Positions 1 to 5,825 of a stretch of 5,874 bases of DNA are shown here, one piece after another; positions within the stretch are counted from its first letter, which is position 1; each line of letters begins with the position of its first letter. The notes under the pieces are model-generated. The model saw nothing but the letters and a program-made list of their open reading frames with translations. It was not told where the DNA came from and did not search any database. Where the stretch lies: the NCBI GenBank assembly GCA_034678415.1, contig JAXDBV010000219.1:1-5874 (forward strand). The letters run 5' to 3'. Made by a program: the position numbers and the translations under genes. This DNA comes from JAXDBV01 sp034678415. Its GTDB lineage: Bacteria; Bacteroidota; Bacteroidia; Bacteroidales; VadinHA17.

Positions 1-220
1 CAAGGTACCAGCTCTCATTGATCAGGAAATGGTTGATCACCCTTGTCTTTCCCGGTGTACCGGAGATTTTGGCGAGTTTTTTCCGCCGGGCGATCATATT
101 GATCAGAGACGATTTACCTACATTCGACCTGCCGATAAAGGCAAATTCGGGGTATCGGGGTTTTGGATAATCCCCCGGTTTTGCTGAACTGCTTACCAGC
201 CTGGTTGAAGAAATGATCAT
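1..220 (-). CDS. engB: Ribosome biogenesis GTPase EngB (YihA/YsxC), N-terminal part
   Basis: This is the first 73 codons of a TRAFAC-class GTPase; the rest lies beyond position 1, so about one third of a roughly 200-residue family protein is present. The translation has a short N-terminal strand (MIISSTRLVSS), then PEFAFIGRSNVGKSSLIN with the G1/P-loop GRSNVGKSS at residues 30-38. The switch I/G2 segment TPGKTR is at 55-60, followed by VINHFLINESWYL, which leads toward the G3 motif. GRSNVGKSS with TPGKT is diagnostic of EngB rather than Era or Der. By family knowledge it is a cytoplasmic GTPase acting late in large-subunit assembly. The ATG at 218-220 was chosen because it puts the usual 25-30 residues before the P-loop. 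There is no Shine-Dalgarno sequence upstream, as is normal in Bacteroidota. The gene follows the DHS-like gene on the same strand after 179 bp, enough for its own promoter. Confidence 0.95.
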   Translation of the reverse strand, partial: MIISSTRLVSSSAKPGDYPKPRYPEFAFIGRSNVGKSSLINMIARRKKLAKISGTPGKTRVINHFLINESWYL

Positions 221-399
221 CTCACGCAAGGAAATGAGAGACTTACCGCTCTGAAAAAAAATTTAAATATTTAAATAATATTAAAGAATTATGTAAAATA
301 TATTAAAATATCCTAAATAATATTAAATATACCTTTAAATAATTAAAAATATTTAACATAAAATAATTTTTAGCAAGACATAATACAAATGCCCGTTTT
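221..399. other. Spacer between the DHS-like gene and engB with an extremely AT-rich core
   Basis: There is no gene here. Bases 254-370 contain only 7 G or C in 117, including an uninterrupted 32-base A/T run at 254-285. The tract holds a perfect 16-base palindrome (ATTTAAATATTTAAAT, 261-276). It also holds a 14-base direct repeat (TAAATAATATTAAA) at 272-285 and 314-327, whose copies start exactly 42 bp apart. Looser TATTAAAATA-like copies lie between them. The flanking coding DNA is far richer in GC. The spacer must carry any engB promoter. I see no hairpin plus U-tract that would end the upstream transcript. The repeats may simply reflect low complexity. Confidence 0.8.
344..376 (-). promoter_or_regulatory. 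Weak candidate Bacteroidota-type promoter for engB
   Basis: On the minus strand a TTG (376-374) is followed after 22 bases by TATTTTTA (351-344). That matches the Bacteroidota sigma-ABfr consensus -33 TTG / -7 TAnnTTTG except for the final G. The predicted start would leave a leader of roughly 115 bases before the engB ATG. In sequence this AT-rich, TAnnTTT matches are expected by chance, so this is only a candidate. Confidence 0.18.
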
Positions 400-1422
400 T
401 TAGTGATTATCGAGGTACTCTGACCAGTTGCGTTGTTTTCTTTTTTTCCAGTCTCCTTTATGGTAGATATGGCTGATGATAATTGGCAGAACGGTGGTGG
501 CTTCTGCGTAAACCATCTGTTCGAAGACGGTATCTACTTTTCCCCATGAAGTGGCTTCCTTGAGGGTGGAGCTTGAACAGGCGCCATCGCGGACATCGGC
601 CACAGTGATCTGAATGGCATACTTATGCATGGGAGCCGGTTTACCGAGCATTTCAGCACAGACGACGGTATCCTGTGCAAAATTCTTGGGTACTCCCCCG
701 CCGATCATCAAGAGGCCGGTGGTTTTTGCGGCGATTTTTATTTTCGTCAGTTCCAGGAAGTCTTTTACTGAATCGATCGACACGTGTTTTTTCGGATGTT
801 CCCACTGGTGCATTACCAGTCCGAAGCCGGCGCTGCTGTCGCTGAAGGCAGGGCAGAAGATGGGCACCTTGTTTTCATAGGCCAGCTGCACGAGCGAATT
901 TTTCTTCACGGCGTGGGTGGTGAGGTATTTTCCCATTTCGCGGATGAATTCCCTGGAGGAGTATATTCCGGGTTTGAGGGAATCGGCGATCTCTCTCACG
1001 GTGCTGTCACACACCTGCAATTCATCTTCATCGATAAAGGTGTCGTAGATACGATCGATATAGTAGCTACGCAGCTGTTTATCGTTCACGTAGGGGCTGC
1101 CCTTATAATGTTTGAACCCCAGGGCTTCGAAGAAGTCCATATCGACGATGGAGGCGCCTGTTGCCACGACGGCATCCACCATTCTGAACCGGATCATATC
1201 GGCATACACTTGCATACATCCGCCGGCGCTGGTGCTTCCTGCGAGGGTCAGGATGATGGAGCACTGCTTGTCCCTGATCATACGGCTGAAGATATCTGCT
1301 GCTTCAGCTGTGGCACGCGAAGAAAAAGACATCTCCCGCATGGCATCGATAATGGGCGTTGCCCTGAACGAGGTGATGTCGATATGCTTCACAATATCTT
1401 TCAGAAATTCCTTCTTGTTCAT
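400..1422 (-). CDS. Deoxyhypusine synthase-like protein (bacterial DHS family, putative polyamine aminobutyltransferase)
   Basis: This 340-residue protein belongs to the NAD-dependent deoxyhypusine synthase family. The fold signatures appear in order: LTLAGSTSAGG (58-68), DAVVATGASIVDMDF (83-97), VPIFCPAFSDSSAGFG (186-201) with His205 in the MHQW segment, GLLMIGGGVPKN (236-247), and EATSWGKV (289-296). By alignment from memory, Lys295 of SWGK matches catalytic Lys329 of human DHS, Trp293 matches Trp327, Glu289 matches Glu323, and His205 matches His288. The position of human Asp316 is Cys282 here. Family chemistry transfers the aminobutyl group of spermidine, or of putrescine in homospermidine synthases of this fold, through a lysine imine. 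Bacteria lack eIF5A, so hypusine formation is unlikely and I infer a polyamine product. The gene starts 6 bp after agmatinase ends, which supports a role in polyamine metabolism. The exact reaction cannot be read from the sequence. Confidence 0.9.
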   Translation of the reverse strand: MNKKEFLKDIVKHIDITSFRATPIIDAMREMSFSSRATAEAADIFSRMIRDKQCSIILTLAGSTSAGGCMQVYADMIRFRMVDAVVATGASIVDMDFFEALGFKHYKGSPYVNDKQLRSYYIDRIYDTFIDEDELQVCDSTVREIADSLKPGIYSSREFIREMGKYLTTHAVKKNSLVQLAYENKVPIFCPAFSDSSAGFGLVMHQWEHPKKHVSIDSVKDFLELTKIKIAAKTTGLLMIGGGVPKNFAQDTVVCAEMLGKPAPMHKYAIQITVADVRDGACSSSTLKEATSWGKVDTVFEQMVYAEATTVLPIIISHIYHKGDWKKRKQRNWSEYLDNH

Positions 1423-1428
1423 GTTGGT

Positions 1429-2295
1429 TTATGGTTTTTTATAGTGAAAAATATAGCTCAGTGTCTGATATATTAGTTTGGCTGCCAGGAAATCGGATGA
1501 TTTCTCCGCCGGGTTGGGGCACAGTTCCACGACATCAAAGCCCACAATGCTTCTTTTCACGGCGATTTTTCTTATCAGGTCAGTTACCTCGTACCATAAT
1601 AATCCGCCTGGTTCGGGTGTGCCGGTACTGGGCATGATGGACGGATCGAAGACATCCAGATCGAAGGTAATATATACATTTTCATGCAGCCTGCCAATCA
1701 CTTTTTCCTGCCAGTTCATTTTGCCGTGGATATCCCTGGCGAGGAAGAGGTTTTGATGGTTCAGCAGGGGTAGTTCGCTTTTATCCATGCTTCGTATGCC
1801 GACCTGGACAAAGGGGCACAGTTCACGTACGCGTGCCATGACACAGGCATGGTTGTATTTGCTCCCGTCGTATTCATCGCGCAGGTCGGTATGTGCATCG
1901 AGCTGAAGCACCGACAGGCCGGGGTAACGACGGGCATGGGCACGCACCGATCCTATGCTGACCGAGTGTTCACCGCCGAGGACCACCACCATTTTGTTCA
2001 TGTCAAGGTACTTGTCCACCGTCAATTCAATACGGTCAGCCATTTCTTCTGGTGATGCAAAGCCTGACAGGGATGGTGTGGTATGAATGCCCAGCCGGAA
2101 TACTTCGCTTTGGGTGTCAATGTCAAACAATTCCATGTTACATGAGGCATTGATAATGGCCTCAGGTCCCTTGTCGGCGCCCTTGATCCATGTGGAGGTG
2201 CCGTCGTACGCAACCGGCAGCACAACCATCCTGGAGGATTCGACTACCGAATACTCATCAGCAAGGCCGCCGAAATTCCTGGGATACACGATCAT
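1429..2295 (-). CDS. speB: Agmatinase (ureohydrolase/arginase family)
   Basis: This 288-residue protein is a dinuclear-manganese ureohydrolase. Numbering from the chosen start, it shows GGEHS (107-111, ligand His110), LDAHTDLRD (132-140, ligands Asp133, His135 and Asp137), NHAC with the conserved His149, and FDLDVFDPS (211-219, ligands Asp212 and Asp214), followed by TGTPEPGG. All six metal ligands are present, so the enzyme should be active. Agmatinase (agmatine to putrescine plus urea) is favoured over arginase by the overall form, the roughly 290-residue length and the DHS-like partner, but substrate choice in this family is not certain from sequence. An in-frame ATG lies 30 bases upstream (2325). 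I prefer 2295 because MIVYPRNFGG begins the conserved region and the extra residues (MYVILYRRTT) look like translated leader. It is first in a two-gene unit, and its promoter should lie in 2296-2597. Confidence 0.93.
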   Translation of the reverse strand: MIVYPRNFGGLADEYSVVESSRMVVLPVAYDGTSTWIKGADKGPEAIINASCNMELFDIDTQSEVFRLGIHTTPSLSGFASPEEMADRIELTVDKYLDMNKMVVVLGGEHSVSIGSVRAHARRYPGLSVLQLDAHTDLRDEYDGSKYNHACVMARVRELCPFVQVGIRSMDKSELPLLNHQNLFLARDIHGKMNWQEKVIGRLHENVYITFDLDVFDPSIMPSTGTPEPGGLLWYEVTDLIRKIAVKRSIVGFDVVELCPNPAEKSSDFLAAKLIYQTLSYIFHYKKP

Positions 2296-2456
2296 GGTTG
2301 TTCGTCGGTATAAAATAACATACAAAACCGGTATAATAATATCAGATTTTCACAAATAAACCGCATCTCACAGAAGGATTATTTATTAAAAACTGTTCAC
2401 ATCACGGGTAATGTACCGTTCAGAAATTTTCGTGTAAAGGAATGTGTCGGGATCGC

Positions 2457-2479
2457 TGCAGCTGTTGTAATGCGCTGCA
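2457..2479. repeat. Inverted repeat TGCAGC-N11-GCTGCA upstream of speB
   Basis: Perfect 6-base arms at 2457-2462 and 2474-2479 surround an 11-base loop, about 165 bases before the speB start. It could be an operator-like dyad or an RNA hairpin in a long leader. Arms this short can occur by chance in a 300-base spacer. No regulator gene is nearby. Confidence 0.3.
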
Positions 2480-2560
2480 ATATAAAAAATTATTATTAGT
2501 GGACGAAAAAAAAGGTTGATTCGTCAGTACGGTGGATGGAAAGGCCGATGATTCTTTGCT

Positions 2561-2589
2561 GGCCGGGAGGGTCCTGTTCATCACCGGCC
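2561..2589 (-). terminator. Possible hairpin after manA, without a U-tract
   Basis: Eight bases past the manA stop codon, GGCCGG and CCGGCC arms (6 bp, all G/C) enclose a 17-base loop. On the minus strand the next bases are AGCAAAGAATC, with no T-run, so this is not a standard intrinsic terminator. It could be a transcript-end stabilising hairpin or a coincidence. Confidence 0.25.
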
Positions 2590-2597
2590 TGAATCCC

Positions 2598-3572
2598 TCA
2601 GGGTATATATATTTCCAGGAGGGTAGTATCCTTTGCGGGGATTATTTCCACGCTGTTAAGGGATGCCGGGACGAGCACCGTATCGCCGCAGGTGAGGGGT
2701 ATGGTGTGGTTCCTCGAGGCTATACGGCATGCCCCGTTCAAACACAAATAAACAATAAATGAATCAATTTCATAAAAATCACGTTCGGCGGTTTGACCGA
2801 CCGGCAGGAAGTTGGTTTGAAAATGGGGTGATTTGACCAGTGGTACGGTTTTTACATCAGGGGCAGGGATCTTATAGTTGTTGCATTTTGTGAAGTTAAT
2901 GGCATCGATAGCAAGGCGGGTATGCAGTTCACGGCGTCGGCCGTGCTCATCCTGGCGGTCCCAGTCGTATACCCGGTAGGTAATATCGGACGACTGCTGA
3001 ATTTCAGCCATGAACACACCTGCACCGACTGCGTGAAGGGTGCCGGCGGGAATGTAGAAGACATCTCCTTTTTGTACTTTTTCCACATTCATCAATTCGT
3101 GGAGTCGTTGTGAACCGAGGTACTCAAGGTATTCATCCCTTGTGGTGTCTCTGTTAAATCCTATCATCAGGGAGGCATCTTTATCCGCACCGATCACGTA
3201 CCACATTTCCGTTTTTCCGCGGCACTGGTGCCGTTCTTCGGCAAGGCGGTCATCGGGATGTACCTGGATGGAGAGGATATCACTTGCGTCAATGTACTTG
3301 ATAAGGAGCGGGAATTCCAGTCCGTATTTTTCAAAGACACGTTCCCCTACCAGGTCGCCCATATATACCTCGATCAGCTCGGTGAGGGTATTGCCTTTAA
3401 GGAAGCCGTTTGACACGACGGATACGTGGCCTTTCAGGCCTGAGATTTCCCAGCTTTCCCCGACGTTATTCATGCGGTTCAAATCCCTGCCGAATAATTC
3501 CTGTAATTTATTTCCTCCCCAGATGGTTTGCCTGTAATAGGGTTTGAATTTTAAGGGATATAGTTCATTCAT
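2598..3572 (-). CDS. manA: Mannose-6-phosphate isomerase, class I
   Basis: This 324-residue cupin-fold metalloenzyme interconverts mannose 6-phosphate and fructose 6-phosphate in the cytoplasm. It links mannose use with supply of GDP-mannose precursors. Recognisable elements are QTIWGG near the N-terminus (15-20), WEISG (41-45), SIQVHPDD (101-108), GKTEMWYV (119-126), YIPAGTLHAVG (173-183) and ITYRVYDWDR (197-206). The zinc ligands are Gln103, His105, Glu122 and His180, and Arg200 is the conserved catalytic arginine. A C-terminal second cupin lobe follows (about 265-324). The length matches the short Bacillus-type family of about 315-325 residues rather than the longer E. coli type. The ATG at 3572 gives the standard short N-terminus (MNELYPLKFKP). 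It is apparently a single gene, divergent from udk across 82 bp. Nothing suggests a defect. Confidence 0.96.
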   Translation of the reverse strand: MNELYPLKFKPYYRQTIWGGNKLQELFGRDLNRMNNVGESWEISGLKGHVSVVSNGFLKGNTLTELIEVYMGDLVGERVFEKYGLEFPLLIKYIDASDILSIQVHPDDRLAEERHQCRGKTEMWYVIGADKDASLMIGFNRDTTRDEYLEYLGSQRLHELMNVEKVQKGDVFYIPAGTLHAVGAGVFMAEIQQSSDITYRVYDWDRQDEHGRRRELHTRLAIDAINFTKCNNYKIPAPDVKTVPLVKSPHFQTNFLPVGQTAERDFYEIDSFIVYLCLNGACRIASRNHTIPLTCGDTVLVPASLNSVEIIPAKDTTLLEIYIP

Positions 3573-3654
3573 GGGTATGATATTCGTGCAGAATGGTTAA
3601 ATTTATAGGTTTAAGATGTAAAAGTAAAGAATCTCGTATAATAACATACATCCT
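3573..3654. promoter_or_regulatory. Divergent promoter region of manA (-) and udk (+)
   Basis: This 82-bp AT-rich spacer separates two divergent starts and so must contain both promoters unless they lie inside the genes. Each strand has a near match to the Bacteroidota -7 box TAnnTTTG lacking only the last G. On the plus strand TAGGTTTA (3606-3613) lies about 40 bases before the udk ATG. On the minus strand TACTTTTA (3626-3619) lies about 47 bases before the manA ATG. Neither has an obvious TTG at the -33 distance. Neither start is preceded by a Shine-Dalgarno sequence. That promoters lie here is likely; the specific boxes are weak. Confidence 0.4.
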
Positions 3655-4278
3655 ATGCTGATTGTCGGGATTGCCGGTGGTACCGGGTCGGGCAAGACAA
3701 CGGTGGTGAAGAAAATACTTGAAAAGCTTCCGGAGGATCGGGTAGTGGTTATTCCCCAGGATTCTTACTACCGGGATAACAGCCATCTTCCTCCTGAACA
3801 GCGGCAGGAGATAAATTTCGATCATCCCGACTCTATTGAGTTTGAGCTTCTTGAGGAGCATATAAAAGCGTTGAAGAATGGTATTGGGGTACAGCAACCC
3901 GTGTATTCGTACATCACCTGCACCCGTTCCGGGGAGACGATACCTGTTGAACCGAAAGAAATCATTATCATTGAAGGTATACTGATACTGGGATATAAGC
4001 CGTTACGTGACCTGATGGATATTCGGATCTATGTAGATGCCGATCCGGATGACCGTCTGGGGCGGGTGATCAGCCGTGATATAGAGGAGAGGGGACGGTC
4101 GTTACGGAAGGTGCTGGAGCGGTACTGGAAGACAGTTAAACCTTCACATCTTCAGTTCATTGAGCCTACCAAACGCTATGCCGATATCATTATTCCCGAA
4201 GGAGGGAATAATGATGTGGCTATCAGGGTGCTGGTTTCGATGATAGAGAAAAGCCTAGATAACAGACCTGTAAACTAA
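3655..4278 (+). CDS. udk: Uridine kinase
   Basis: This 207-residue P-loop kinase phosphorylates uridine and cytidine to UMP and CMP in pyrimidine salvage. The Walker A motif GGTGSGKTT is at 8-16, immediately after the first strand (LIVGIA). DSYYRD (36-41), NFDHPDS (54-60), QPVYSY (81-86) and IIEGIL (105-110) supply the nucleoside site and Walker B-like region. The lid arginines lie in SRDIEERGRS (140-149), and RYADIIIPEGG (174-184) is the conserved C-terminal strand. Length and motif order match the Udk family of about 205-215 residues, and phosphoribulokinase is less likely. The ATG at 3655 puts the P-loop at the expected distance. The gene is followed 13 bp later by the exonuclease gene, so the two are probably co-transcribed. 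The window alone does not show whether they are functionally linked. Confidence 0.95.
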   Translation: MLIVGIAGGTGSGKTTVVKKILEKLPEDRVVVIPQDSYYRDNSHLPPEQRQEINFDHPDSIEFELLEEHIKALKNGIGVQQPVYSYITCTRSGETIPVEPKEIIIIEGILILGYKPLRDLMDIRIYVDADPDDRLGRVISRDIEERGRSLRKVLERYWKTVKPSHLQFIEPTKRYADIIIPEGGNNDVAIRVLVSMIEKSLDNRPVN

Positions 4279-4291
4279 CATTTATCCGGAT

Positions 4292-5008
4292 ATGCTTGGG
4301 AATATCAATGCACAGAATGTATTGTTTCTGGATATAGAGACGGTTCCTGCAGCGCCCTCATATGAGGATGCCGGGCCCGAGGTAAAGGCATTATGGGAGA
4401 AAAAATCCGTCCATATCCGGAAAGAGAACGAGACGGTAGCCGACACTTATGAGAGGGCCGGTATTTATGCGGAATTTGGAAAGGTGGTCTGTGTCTCTGC
4501 CGGTTTCATCTTCAACCGTGAAGGCGAGAAATGGTTCCGTGTGAAGTCGTTCGTGGGGGATGAAGAAAGGCAGATCCTCAGTGATTTGTCGGCTATGCTG
4601 ACGAACAGTTATAAGAAGGATATGCTATTGTGTGCCCATAACGGTAAGGAGTTTGATTTTCCCTATCTGGCCCGGAGGATGCTGATCAACGGAATTACGC
4701 TCCCGCCGGTACTTGATGTGGCGGGGAAAAAACCATGGGAGGTGCCTTTTCTTGATACCCTGGAATTATGGAAGTTTGGAGACTACAAGCACTATACCTC
4801 CCTGGAGCTTCTGTCATATCTCTTTCGATTGCCGAGCCCGAAGGCCGATCTGGAAGGATCCATGGTAGCCGGTGTATACTGGAGAGAGCATGATCTTGAG
4901 CGGATTTCCAGGTACTGCGAAGGAGATGCTTTCACGGTAGCCCAGCTGTTTCTCCGGTTTCAGGGACAGCCGCTCATTGATCCTTCCCACGTGGAAACGA
5001 TCAGGTAG
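4292..5008 (+). CDS. Predicted 3'-5' exonuclease, PolB-like DEDDy family
   Basis: This 238-residue protein fits the stand-alone exonuclease family related to the proofreading domain of family B DNA polymerase (Pfam DNA_pol_B_exo2, PF10108, recalled and not searched). The Exo I motif FLDIETVP gives Asp14 and Glu16. The Exo II region AHNGKEFDFPYL (115-126) gives Asp122. The Exo III region YCEGDAFTV gives Tyr208 and Asp212 in the YxxxD spacing of DEDDy nucleases. All four metal-binding acids and the tyrosine are present, so it should be catalytically competent with two divalent metals. No polymerase domain is attached. The start MLGNINAQN places the DIET motif at the family-typical position. It is downstream of udk by 13 bp and converges on the hydrolase gene with a 7-bp gap. 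Its cellular substrate (repair, RNA processing or other) is unknown. Confidence 0.88.
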   Translation: MLGNINAQNVLFLDIETVPAAPSYEDAGPEVKALWEKKSVHIRKENETVADTYERAGIYAEFGKVVCVSAGFIFNREGEKWFRVKSFVGDEERQILSDLSAMLTNSYKKDMLLCAHNGKEFDFPYLARRMLINGITLPPVLDVAGKKPWEVPFLDTLELWKFGDYKHYTSLELLSYLFRLPSPKADLEGSMVAGVYWREHDLERISRYCEGDAFTVAQLFLRFQGQPLIDPSHVETIR

Positions 5009-5015
5009 CCGGTTC

Positions 5016-5822
5016 CTACAAAATAAAATCGGTGATCATTTTCAGCAGGAGTTGCGGCTGTTCGGCATGCACCCAGTGTCCGGCACGGGGGATGGTTTTA
5101 ATCTCCGCATTCGGGAAGATCTGATGGATTTCTTCCTCGTCAACAGAGGTGATATAGCCGGAGAATTCTCCGCGGATGAACAGTACAGGGAATCCGGTTC
5201 CCTGATCTCTTTTTTCGAACGGGGGAATATTAATTCCGCCGAGGATCTTGTCAAGGTTATGGTGAAGTGCCGCCAGATTTATCTTCCATGTAAACGTATT
5301 ATCTGCTGATCTTCTCAGGTTTTTTAGAAGGAATTGCCGGATGTCGGGGGATGGTATGAACGAGGACATTGCCTCTTCCACTGCCTTCCTTTCGTGGTAT
5401 TGCTTCAGGTTAAGGCGGAGCAGTCCTGACAGGATGGATTCATGATCGGCGGTAATCCGGTTTTGTCGGCTGGGCAGTTGGTATGAACCGGGAGCCATAT
5501 CGATGACGATGAGGCCGTTAACCCTGTCGGGGTAGTCGGCGGCAAAGAGCATGACCGTTTTTCCTCCCATGGAATGACCGGTTAATATGGCGGAATCAAG
5601 GCCGTTGTCATCCATGAATTCCCTCAGGTCTTCCTTCATCGCTTCATATGTATGTACGTTGCTGTGAGGTGACTGACCGTGATTGCGCTGGTCAATAATA
5701 AACACTTCAAAATACCGGCTCAAGTCCCTGCCAATGGTTACCCAGTTATCGGAAGATCCATAGAGGCCGTGAGCGATGATCAGAGCGGGTCCTTCCCCGA
5801 ATTGCCTGTGGAACAGTACCAT
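5016..5822 (-). CDS. Alpha/beta hydrolase, YbfF/ABHD11-like esterase
   Basis: This 268-residue single-domain cytoplasmic alpha/beta hydrolase has no signal peptide or membrane segment. The oxyanion-loop region AHGLYGSSDNW (17-27) is followed by DQRNHGQSP (44-52), the signature of the YbfF/ABHD11 branch. The nucleophile elbow GHSMGG gives Ser84, and AGHWVHAEQP gives His249. A helical cap lies at about 115-205. The catalytic acid is less clear: Asp108 in VIDMAP is my candidate. The segment after strand 7 reads RGEFSGYI (217-224), where I recall GGNS in relatives. Esterase or thioesterase activity on small acyl esters is the family expectation; the natural substrate is unknown. The start at 5822 is 3 bp after the pdxJ stop, so the two are co-transcribed. 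The hydrolase stop lies 7 bp from the exonuclease stop on the other strand, with no terminator hairpin between them. Confidence 0.9.
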   Translation of the reverse strand: MVLFHRQFGEGPALIIAHGLYGSSDNWVTIGRDLSRYFEVFIIDQRNHGQSPHSNVHTYEAMKEDLREFMDDNGLDSAILTGHSMGGKTVMLFAADYPDRVNGLIVIDMAPGSYQLPSRQNRITADHESILSGLLRLNLKQYHERKAVEEAMSSFIPSPDIRQFLLKNLRRSADNTFTWKINLAALHHNLDKILGGINIPPFEKRDQGTGFPVLFIRGEFSGYITSVDEEEIHQIFPNAEIKTIPRAGHWVHAEQPQLLLKMITDFIL

Positions 5823-5825
5823 TGT

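Larger units (their letters stand above)
2296..2597. other. 302-bp intergenic region between manA and speB, no gene found
   Basis: Both flanking genes are on the minus strand, so this gap holds the manA 3' end and the speB promoter and leader. I found no convincing protein-coding, tRNA or known riboswitch signal. Visible structures are a GC-rich inverted repeat just past the manA stop (2561-2589), an A8 run (2506-2513) flanked by GACGA and TCGTC arms, and an inverted repeat TGCAGC-N11-GCTGCA (2457-2479). The 100 bases nearest speB are AT-rich. No clean TTG-N19-23-TAnnTTTG promoter is evident; the nearest -7-like match on the minus strand is TATTTGTG in the 2350s, which lacks a well-spaced TTG. 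Confidence 0.7.

Noticed and set aside
19..219. Four TGATCA sites clustered in the engB fragment (19, 34, 100, 214), which could suggest a methylation or uptake motif
   Set aside because: At 19, 34 and 100 they arise from Leu/Val-Ile-Asn codons in conserved protein sequence, and the one at 214 lies in the Met-Ile-Ile start, so coding explains them.
784..1476. A 230-codon plus-strand open frame opposite the DHS-like gene
   Set aside because: It is antisense to a clear family protein, has a histidine/glycine-rich composition typical of a reversed coding strand, and shows no recognisable domain.
2296..2325. Upstream ATG at 2325 as the speB start
   Set aside because: The ten extra residues are not family-like and come from AT-rich leader sequence. 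The ATG at 2295 begins directly before the conserved region.
2502..2525. GACGA/TCGTC arms around an A8 run as a terminator
   Set aside because: The T-run on the manA strand lies inside the loop rather than after a stem, and the stem is only 5 bp.
2532..2762. A 76-codon plus-strand frame starting in the manA-speB gap
   Set aside because: Most of it is antisense to the manA C-terminus, it has no domain-like features, and no promoter is evident.
3565..3897. A 110-codon minus-strand frame covering the divergent spacer and the start of udk
   Set aside because: It would occupy both promoters and lies antisense to the udk P-loop region. The translation has no recognisable motif.
400..5822. A novel defence, mobile or secretion system
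   Set aside because: Every sizeable gene is a recognisable metabolic or housekeeping family. There are no integrase, transposase, terminal repeats, tRNA-associated boundaries or CRISPR-like repeats.
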